Origin: Bacteroidota bacterium
GTDB lineage: Bacteria > Bacteroidota > Bacteroidia > Chitinophagales > Chitinophagaceae
Direction: 5' to 3'
NCBI GenBank assembly: GCA_023423285.1
Contig: JAFAFV010000142.1
Location: 1 to 30,772 of the forward strand
Length of the DNA: 30,772 nucleotides
Shown: positions 9,101 to 15,100 of the stretch, piece after piece
How the letters are laid out: each line of letters opens with the position of its first letter
How positions within the stretch are numbered: the stretch's first letter is position 1
The notes under the pieces: generated by a model
Databases searched by the model: none
Seen by the model: the letters and a program-made list of their open reading frames with translations, nothing else
Told to the model about the DNA's origin: nothing
Made by a program: the position numbers and the translations under genes

Positions 9101-9591
9101 GTAGTGGTTGTACCCCCTTGCCTGCCTTTAACAAAAACAGACGCACCGGCAATCGGTTCGCCATTTTCATTTAAAACTACTCCTTTCACCGGGTAAAGTG
9201 TTATACGACCACTTTCCCTGATGACGATTGTTTTATTAACAATACTGTACGCCAGGGGCTGATGCGCAAACACTTTTGTAAGAACTTCGTCTAAACCAGC
9301 TTTGTCTACATGCAAAGTCACATTTATGGCCTTGTCTAAAATCCTTGCATCAGTAAATACTGAATACCCGCTTTGCCTGCTGATATTCTGCATAACCTGT
9401 TTGAAAGGCTCGTTATTTGCTTTAATGGTAATACCCTGCGAATAAACAGTTGCCGATGATTGCAAGCAAGCAACTACTATTAATAGTATAATTAATCTCA
9501 TAATAAGAAAAATCTTTGAATAACGTTTAAGAAGTGGCGCAGCGAAGGCTGCCGTAGAAAGCAATCTTCCGTTGTAACATCCAAAATTCAT
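6172..9591 (-). CDS. SusC/RagA family TonB-dependent outer-membrane transporter with STN domain
   Basis: 1139 residues. A roughly 30-residue N-terminal extension precedes the hydrophobic signal (about residues 32-49, ending YSQ), an arrangement common in Chitinophagaceae SusC proteins, so the upstream ATG is kept. Order of domains: STN (secretin/TonB N-terminal) about 65-125, carboxypeptidase-D-like regulatory domain about 134-205 (VKGVVLNENGEPIAGASVFVK), a TonB-box region LDEIVIIGYGT (213-223), plug about 225-340 (GSRGSNGVIIITTK), then the 22-strand-type barrel to the C-terminus, ending in a terminal aromatic-type strand (VIFGAQLNF). The STN domain in such proteins contacts the FecR anti-sigma factor, which matches the sigma/fecR genes just upstream (88 bp gap to fecR). 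Active import of a ligand captured by SusD is the expected role. Confidence 0.95.
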   Translation of the reverse strand: MNFGCYNGRLLSTAAFAAPLLKRYSKIFLIMRLIILLIVVACLQSSATVYSQGITIKANNEPFKQVMQNISRQSGYSVFTDARILDKAINVTLHVDKAGLDEVLTKVFAHQPLAYSIVNKTIVIRESGRITLYPVKGVVLNENGEPIAGASVFVKGRQGGTTTTNLGEFSLDVQSASDSIVITHVGYVTQVVSASVSGQLIVVLRPDVERQGLDEIVIIGYGTVNRKDLTGAVSSPRMDDINEVPVVRVDQMLQGRIAGAEIVSTTGEPGANTSIRIRGTRSISANNEPLFVVDGVMDAITDLNDISPADILSIDVLKDVSSTAIYGSRGSNGVIIITTKSGRESGKTNFTLRSELGYAELPRFLDLMNASEFAQLQNDWFYISNINNETRPIEDYYFPDPLSFGEGTNWTDVITRRAPYTNLLLSGSGGTKTSKYYFSGNYNNTQGIIMNSGLQRYQTRLNLDKSLGKRVNVGFKLNYSYINQELNTADVGDVNYWYRHTLFLNPMIAPYKEDGSFEDWNNLQYEGTIFDSPLAMAELMKRNLQRKTLNLIGYIEVEPVNNLKIRSHVSFYDYNRFSDYYYPGSLPTRANRGSGGYAYKAALKNNNILNENTITYKKTWNKLHNFEGLYGFTYQQFWNNNMTVSGEGYFIDEMETHNMGAIPSKETISLSSYLQEQVKVSNFARFNYNFNRKYYITTTLRADASSNFSADNKWGYFPSAAFRWSVINEEFMKGQSTVSDLAFRISAGVAGNDAIPIYQSLSAMETSTSGYIFGGAIPVSYFPSRIENNRLTWEKTSSLNFGIDFGFLKNRIRGSFEYYTAVTKDLLLTLQYPTHTGYPSRLANIGGTKNNGIEMTLETKNIVRPNFSWSSTVTVARNKQVVTDIGGFERVQAYTTTHASFYPMYAYQQGYPLNALWGMVYAGTWKSQAEINANETTKQYASASTAYYSPGRQRYIDQNQDGVLDYDDMVYLGNADPDVYGGLQNNFDIYGLNISFFFNYSVGGRMYNPAELFMGTGSRFTNQYKYMVNAWHPVRNPNSDYPRANSKDQIPNDRFVHDASFVRLKNVSLSYQFDLQKLTAGKLNTLTLFGSGNNLFLWKKYNGFDPEVSSVAEGATIRRMDNGAYPASRTVIFGAQLNF

Positions 9592-9678
9592 AATTTTGCT
9601 TTGTCAGGTTTTGATAATAGTTTTGACCGATTATTTAATGAACCTTCACACGCCGGGAGTGCGCCAACACTTCCGGTT

Positions 9679-10788
9679 TTACTCTTTCACATATATTTTT
9701 CTTCCGTCTATTTTAAACTTTATGTGGCCTACCATTTCCATCATTGTCAATACATCCTGTATGCTTGCCTTTCTTGAAATTTCACCATAAAAAAGATAGT
9801 CGGGAGTTTTATTATATATAAATTCCACGTTATACCATTTTTCAATTTGTTCTTCTGCTGTTTTAAAATCAGTATTAGAAAAGCTGAAATACCCTTCTTT
9901 CCATGCAATCGTTTTTTTAGCTTCTATTTTAGATAAGATTTCTATATCGTTATTTCCTTTTGTAACTTTAGAAACCTGGCCGGGTTTTAACTCTTTTGTT
10001 GCTGATCCATTTGTAAGCCTGATGCTCCCCTCAAGCAAGGTGGTTTTTATAAGAGAATTATCGTTATTAGTGTTTACCAAGAAATGTGTCCCTAATACTT
10101 CAATCATCTGCGGACCAGTCTGTACAATAAATGTAGCGTCATTCATTTTAGCCACTTCAAAATATACCTCTCCCTTTGCCTTTACCTTGCGTTGCGGAGC
10201 AATAAAATTTTGAGAGAAACTAACCGAAGACCCCGCATTCATCCAAATTCGCGAACCATCGGCCAGAGATAATTGAAATTCACCACCGATAGGTGTTTCA
10301 ATGGTGTAGCTTCCCTTTTCTGCAGCAGTATTTTTAAACTGGCACAATAATTTACCTTCGCCAGATTTAGACATAATTATCCCAACCTTAGCTAATGCAG
10401 CAGCCTGCTGTTCACCAATTATATTAAGTCTTTCGCCATTGGCAAAAGTAATCATAGCCTTACTGGTACCAGGCATAATTGTAATTGAGGCTGATTGCTG
10501 ATCTACGGAACTATTTCTATAAAATATAATTGCAGCAACCAAAATAAAAAAAATGAATACCGCTGCAACTTTGTAAATAGTCTTTAAAGAATAAAATAAG
10601 GACTGTTTTTTTTCTGAAATATATCGGTCAATACCGATTTTAATACGATTTTTAGTTTCATATTCCTCTTCTACTGATTCAAACACTTTGCCATTGCTCA
10701 CATCTAACTGATCGAACCAGTTACCCAAAACGTCCTTATCATCAGATGATTTCTGGTTAAAAGTTTTAAAAAAATCAAAAACGCCCAT
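9679..10788 (-). CDS. FecR family anti-sigma factor
   Basis: 369 residues with the standard layout of Bacteroidota FecR proteins. A cytoplasmic N-terminal region (1-69) binds the sigma factor. One membrane helix follows (about residues 70-90, KVAAVFIFFILVAAIIFY). Next is a periplasmic FecR domain (about 160-256, with TPIGGEFQLSLADGSRIWMN and GEVYFEV), then a C-terminal DUF4974 domain (about 296-368) that resembles an STN fold. It senses the loaded state of the TonB-dependent SusC through the STN domain and releases the sigma factor. It lies 113 bp downstream of the ECF sigma gene and 87 bp upstream of susC, all on one strand. The architecture leaves little doubt. Confidence 0.95.
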   Translation of the reverse strand: MGVFDFFKTFNQKSSDDKDVLGNWFDQLDVSNGKVFESVEEEYETKNRIKIGIDRYISEKKQSLFYSLKTIYKVAAVFIFFILVAAIIFYRNSSVDQQSASITIMPGTSKAMITFANGERLNIIGEQQAAALAKVGIIMSKSGEGKLLCQFKNTAAEKGSYTIETPIGGEFQLSLADGSRIWMNAGSSVSFSQNFIAPQRKVKAKGEVYFEVAKMNDATFIVQTGPQMIEVLGTHFLVNTNNDNSLIKTTLLEGSIRLTNGSATKELKPGQVSKVTKGNNDIEILSKIEAKKTIAWKEGYFSFSNTDFKTAEEQIEKWYNVEFIYNKTPDYLFYGEISRKASIQDVLTMMEMVGHIKFKIDGRKIYVKE

Positions 10789-10901
10789 TTTTCAGCCATT
10801 GGTTATTATAATAGTTCCATTAAAAGAAATAAGTACTATGGATTATTGAAGTTTTTTTACACTTCATTCAGGTTTATAAAAATTGTAAGAAAAGTGGAAA
10901 A

Positions 10902-11528
10902 TTAAAAAATGCCTTTGCTAAAGACAATTCCGGCTATAACAGATAATTCTGCGCCGGCTAACTCATACTCGCGCGATGCGGCACGAATACGGGCGAGGGC
11001 ATTGCTCACCTGGTTTTTTACTGTTTGGCAGGAAATATCAAAAATCCCGGCAATTTCGGCCACAGAGTAATCACGAGTGCAACTTAAAACAAAGATATTC
11101 CTCATTTTTTCAGGAAGTTCATCTATTGCATTGCTAATAAATTCGAATCTCGCTATTTGCTGAGCCTCAATTTCCTTGTCGGATAAGTTATCGGTTGCGA
11201 ATGCCATTGACATGCTAAGATAGGCGCTGAAGTTTTCGTGGTGTTTTTGAGATAAGCCATTGGTCCTGAAATATCGTGCAATTTTATTAACGAGAATACC
11301 TCTGAGATAAAATATCGTTGAAACACTAATATCAGGAATTTTTTTTCTGTAATCCCATAAATCAGTAAATACGTTTTGAACCAAATCGGCTGAATCATCC
11401 TTATTGCCTGTTTTTTGAACAGCATATACGTACAGGCTTCTCCACTCCTGCTCGTACAAGGTGTTGAAGGCGTTGTAGTCAGATTTTCTGATAAGCGACA
11501 ATAAGTCAATATTGTTTTCACCGGTCAT
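10902..11528 (-). CDS. ECF RNA polymerase sigma-70 factor (Bacteroidota expansion family)
   Basis: 208 residues from the ATG at 11526-11528. Region 2 covers about residues 20-88 (FNTLYEQEWRSLYVYAVQ, DLVQNVFTDLW). Region 4, with its helix-turn-helix, covers about 130-185 (LPEKMRNIFVLS, YSVAEIAGIFDISCQTVKNQ). The short hydrophobic C-terminal tail (SVIAGIVFSKGIF) is common in this family. A longer reading would begin with TTG at 11535-11537, but that TTG is the end of a perfect TAnnTTTG -7 promoter motif, so the downstream ATG is preferred. Together with the FecR protein it should control the susC operon in response to ligand transport, probably including its own transcription. Confidence 0.93.
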   Translation of the reverse strand: MTGENNIDLLSLIRKSDYNAFNTLYEQEWRSLYVYAVQKTGNKDDSADLVQNVFTDLWDYRKKIPDISVSTIFYLRGILVNKIARYFRTNGLSQKHHENFSAYLSMSMAFATDNLSDKEIEAQQIARFEFISNAIDELPEKMRNIFVLSCTRDYSVAEIAGIFDISCQTVKNQVSNALARIRAASREYELAGAELSVIAGIVFSKGIF

Positions 11529-11534
11529 TAGTGA

Positions 11535-11542
11535 CAAAAGTA
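11535..11542 (-). promoter_or_regulatory. Bacteroidota -7 promoter motif (TACTTTTG) of the sigma/susCD operon
   Basis: Read on the minus strand the octamer is TACTTTTG, an exact match to TAnnTTTG, ending 6 nt before the sigma-factor ATG. No -33 TTTG at the usual 19-21 nt spacing is seen; the nearest TTTG is 12 nt upstream. The match implies a very short leader. Confidence 0.5.
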
Positions 11543-11813
11543 TCGTAAATAAACCAAAAAATATATTACCCTGTTCACCACTATCAAAAAACAGAAAGCC
11601 GATAATGTATTCATAAAAATAGCGGGAAATGTACTAATGCATATAAGAAACCGAGCAAACTGTAAATGAAGATAGTTTAAAAGCGATTTTATCAACATGC
11701 CACAATTCAACAAAACGTCGGTTAATTATATATTCGCCTATTTGCTTAACTACGAGCTTTTTGCGTTTAAAAGAATAATCGTTGTAAATCATTAACCGGT
11801 ATTACTTTGGGTA

Positions 11814-11827
11814 ATTGAATATTCAAT
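11814..11827. promoter_or_regulatory. Perfect 14-bp palindrome ATTGAATATTCAAT (candidate operator)
   Basis: The sequence reads identically on both strands over 14 bases. It sits about 370 bp before the CHAT gene and 290 bp upstream of the sigma-factor start. Such symmetry suits a dimeric regulator, but it is AT-rich DNA and chance is possible. No regulator gene is adjacent. Confidence 0.3.
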
Positions 11828-11893
11828 ATCCTTCTGTGTATGCTTGATTATATTATTGTAATTCTTGTTTGACCGTTGTGATGTCAAAAATTA

Positions 11894-11918
11894 AGTTTAT
11901 TCTTATTTGAAATAAACT
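11894..11918. other. Hairpin AGTTTATT / AATAAACT in the divergent region
   Basis: Perfect 8-bp arms at 11894-11901 and 11911-11918 with a 9-nt loop. No T-tract follows, so it is not a standard terminator. It may be a regulator site or part of a leader RNA. Confidence 0.3.
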
Positions 11919-12095
11919 CTAATAAGGTGCAATTAACCGCTGCTAAAAGAAAAAAAATTGATACGTAATATTTACTTCATTTAAGCTTTTGGCCATTCCT
12001 ATTCTTAAAAAAACATTTTCTTAAACTTACGATTAGACCAAACAATATAATTTTTATCCCTCAAAATAGGTATGCCATTTATTACTGCAAGTACT

Positions 12096-12103
12096 TAGTT
12101 TTG
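12096..12103 (+). promoter_or_regulatory. Candidate -7 motif (TAGTTTTG) for the CHAT gene
   Basis: Exact TAnnTTTG match 93 nt before the ATG of the CHAT protein. No -33 element at the usual spacing is visible. If used, it gives a leader of roughly 85 nt. It is one of few matches upstream on this strand, so it is weak evidence. Confidence 0.3.
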
Positions 12104-12196
12104 AACAGAGACCGGCGCTAAACATCAGAATATCTGGAAAAACTTCTTTCTCACATTTCGGCAAAACGCGTTCCACTGTTTTTTAAAAATACTTTT

Positions 12197-15100
12197 ATGT
12201 ACATCAATAAGATTGTAATTAATGGCCAGTTGCAGGACAATGCCGAAGTTCAAAACGAATTTGAAGACCTTATCATTGAAAAAAGCATTGTTGTATCAGG
12301 TAGTATGAGGGGGCTATCTGTTGCCCACACGGTGGAATTGAATAAAGAAAAAATTATTCAGTTACAATTTACAGATGGCACTGAATGGCTGTGCCCACCC
12401 GATACGCTGGAAGAATTTTACCCCGGCAGTTACCTTCAAACCCGTGAAGGCAGCGGAAGTTTTGAATTGCCCGCCACGCTGGGTATGCACGATAGCCAAC
12501 GCGGCATTATAGGCGATGTGGCCCTGAAGATCGTTAACATTTTTACCCGAAAACTCGCCGAAGAATCTGTTGCAGCGCTGGCCGCCAAACTGGAAGAAAA
12601 GCAAAAAGCAGGCTTTAACGGACTGGTCAGTATTAATGCCCGCTTTCAATTGGAGCCACTAAAGAAAACCGATCCTTCAAAACCCATATTGCTTTTTATA
12701 CACGGCACCAACTCCTCAACAGAAGGCTCCTTTGGTGAAATTTTTGGCACGCCGCTATGGGCTTATCTAACACAGGCCTATGGTAATAATATTTTAGGAT
12801 ACCAACACGCCACTCTTATGCAAAGCCCGCTTAGCAACGCGCTTGACCTGATGCAACAATTGCCACCTAATGCCAGGCTACACATCATTACCCATTCACG
12901 CGGCGGTTTAGTAGGTGAAATTATCAGCCGTTTTGACGGTGATATGCCAGGAAGCATCGGTTTTTCTGATAAAGAAATTGCCTATCTGCAAAAAGAAAAT
13001 AGAACTGATGACGTGGAAAAGGTAAAAGCGCTGAACGACACTTTTAAGATCAAAAATTTCAAAGTAGAAAAATTCATCAGGGTAGCCTGTCCCACCAACG
13101 GTACCACCATCCTTTCAAAACGACTCGATCATTTTTTCAACATCAGCCTGAACCTTATCGGGCTGGTTACCGGCGCGGCTGCCAACCCGGTTTACAGCGC
13201 CATGAAACAACTGCTGATTGCGGTGATTGATCAAAAAAATGAAGTAGATGTTTTACCCGGCGTGGAGGCCATGCGGCCTGATTCGCCGTTCATCAATATG
13301 CTGAACAACCAGTCCAGCGACATGTCAATTAAAACCGATGTGGTGGCCATTGCAGGCAACTGCAAGGCCCGACTAAATCCCAAAGGCATTGTAATACTGG
13401 CCGGCAGACTGTTTTATTTAAAAGATAACGATCTGGTGGTGGATACCGCATCCATGTATGATGGCTCCAAACGTAAAGACCGTCTTCAATACCTGCTGGA
13501 TGAAGGCGATACCGTGGACCATTTTCATTATTTTAAAAATGAAAAAACAAATAAGGCCATTCTCCGGGCCCTGCAGGCTGATACCAGCGCACACATCAGC
13601 GATTTTAAATATCACACCCGTGGCATGGTGGGTGCTGCCGAGCGCAATGCCGTACTCAAACTGGATGGCGGACAGGTATTCAGCCAGCACATTTCAGGCA
13701 AAAAGCCCGTGCTCATCATCATACCCGGCATCATGGGTTCTAACCTTACGCAAAAAGGAGATTTGGTTTGGATCAATTACCTCAGCTTCCTTAGCGGTGG
13801 CCTCAGCCGCATTAGTAGCGATAAAACCGACGTAGCAGCCACATCGCTGATTAAAACCTCTTATGGCGATCTGGCAAAATATTTTTCCGATGCTTATGAT
13901 GTATTGCTTTTCCCGTTTGACTGGAGGATGCCGCTGAAGGAAACAACTAAAAAGTTTTCAGAAAAAATATCAGAACTTATCAAACTGGAAGTGCCAATTA
14001 AGATCATTGGCCACTCTATGGGTGGTGTGCTGGTGCGCGACTTCATGGTTTTTCATCCGGAGAAATGGAACACGCTTAAAAATGTGCCCGGCTTTCAAAT
14101 GGTATTTTTAGGTTCGCCGCTCGGCGGCTCTTACAGAATACTGAACGTGCTTCTGGGAGAAGATGATATGATCAAAAAACTGGCAAAGATTGATCTTATT
14201 CATACCAAAAAAGAACTGCTGCGCATCTTCAGTCAGTTGCAGGGCATTCACTCTTTGTTGCCACTGACTGATACGCCCGGCAATGATTTTGGACTGCATG
14301 AAACCTGGCAAAAAATTGCTGATGCTTTTGGCGACAACAACTGGCCTGTTCCTACAAAAGCATTGCTGGATCAGTTTACCGCTTACCGGAAACAGGTTCT
14401 AGAAACGGTGAACCAACCTGAATTTGATTACGGAAATGCTGTGTATATAGCAGGGCGCGACAAAGACACACCCTGTGGTTACCGCATTGACGATACCATC
14501 AGGGGAAAAGAACTGGTGCTGCTTAGTACCGGGGAAGGGGATCAAAGCTGCACCTGGGACATGAGCATTCCGCAAAAAATTTCGCAAAAAGACAATGTTT
14601 ATTTTGTGGATGTCAGCCACGGGCCGCTTTCCAGCAAGCCGGTGATGTTTGCAGGCTTAAAAGAGATTTTATCAAAAGGAAGCACGGCACTTTTCCCTAA
14701 AAAACGCCCGTCTGTGAGAGCAACTGAAAGAGTGTTTAGAAAAACAGACACTTACGACTTTGACCTTTCACCCGACGGTGTAGAAAAAACCATTTTGGGC
14801 ATTAGCGACGATGACCTGCTGTTCGGACCGCAGCAAACCACCTTAAAAGTATCGGTAAGTAATGGCGATTTGCGTTACGCCACGTATCCTGTACTGGCAG
14901 GCCATTTTTACAATGATGGGATTATTTCGGCTGAAAAATCAATAGACTGGAACCTGAACGGAGAACTTTCGCGGCGGCATAAATTAGGCCTTTATCCCGG
15001 CTCGATTGGCAGCAGTAAGATATTTTTGCGAAAGGATAACAGTAAATTTAAGGGAGCCCTCATTGCGGGACTTGGCCGCCAGGGCGAACTGACATCTTAC

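Larger units (their letters stand above)
11543..12196. other. AT-rich divergent intergenic region between the sigma-factor operon and the CHAT gene
   Basis: About 650 bp without a convincing gene, much more AT-rich than the flanking coding DNA. It contains a 14-bp palindrome, an 8-bp-stem hairpin and a candidate -7 motif for the CHAT gene (listed separately). A widely spaced 8-bp inverted pair is also present: CGGTTAAT at 11719-11726 and ATTAACCG at 11791-11798. A 61-codon minus-strand frame (11528-11713) runs straight into the sigma gene promoter and looks random. Confidence 0.6.

Noticed and set aside
11528..11713. 61-codon minus-strand ORF upstream of the sigma gene
   Set aside because: Random-looking hydrophobic translation in AT-rich DNA, running through the TACTTTTG promoter motif into the sigma-factor start.
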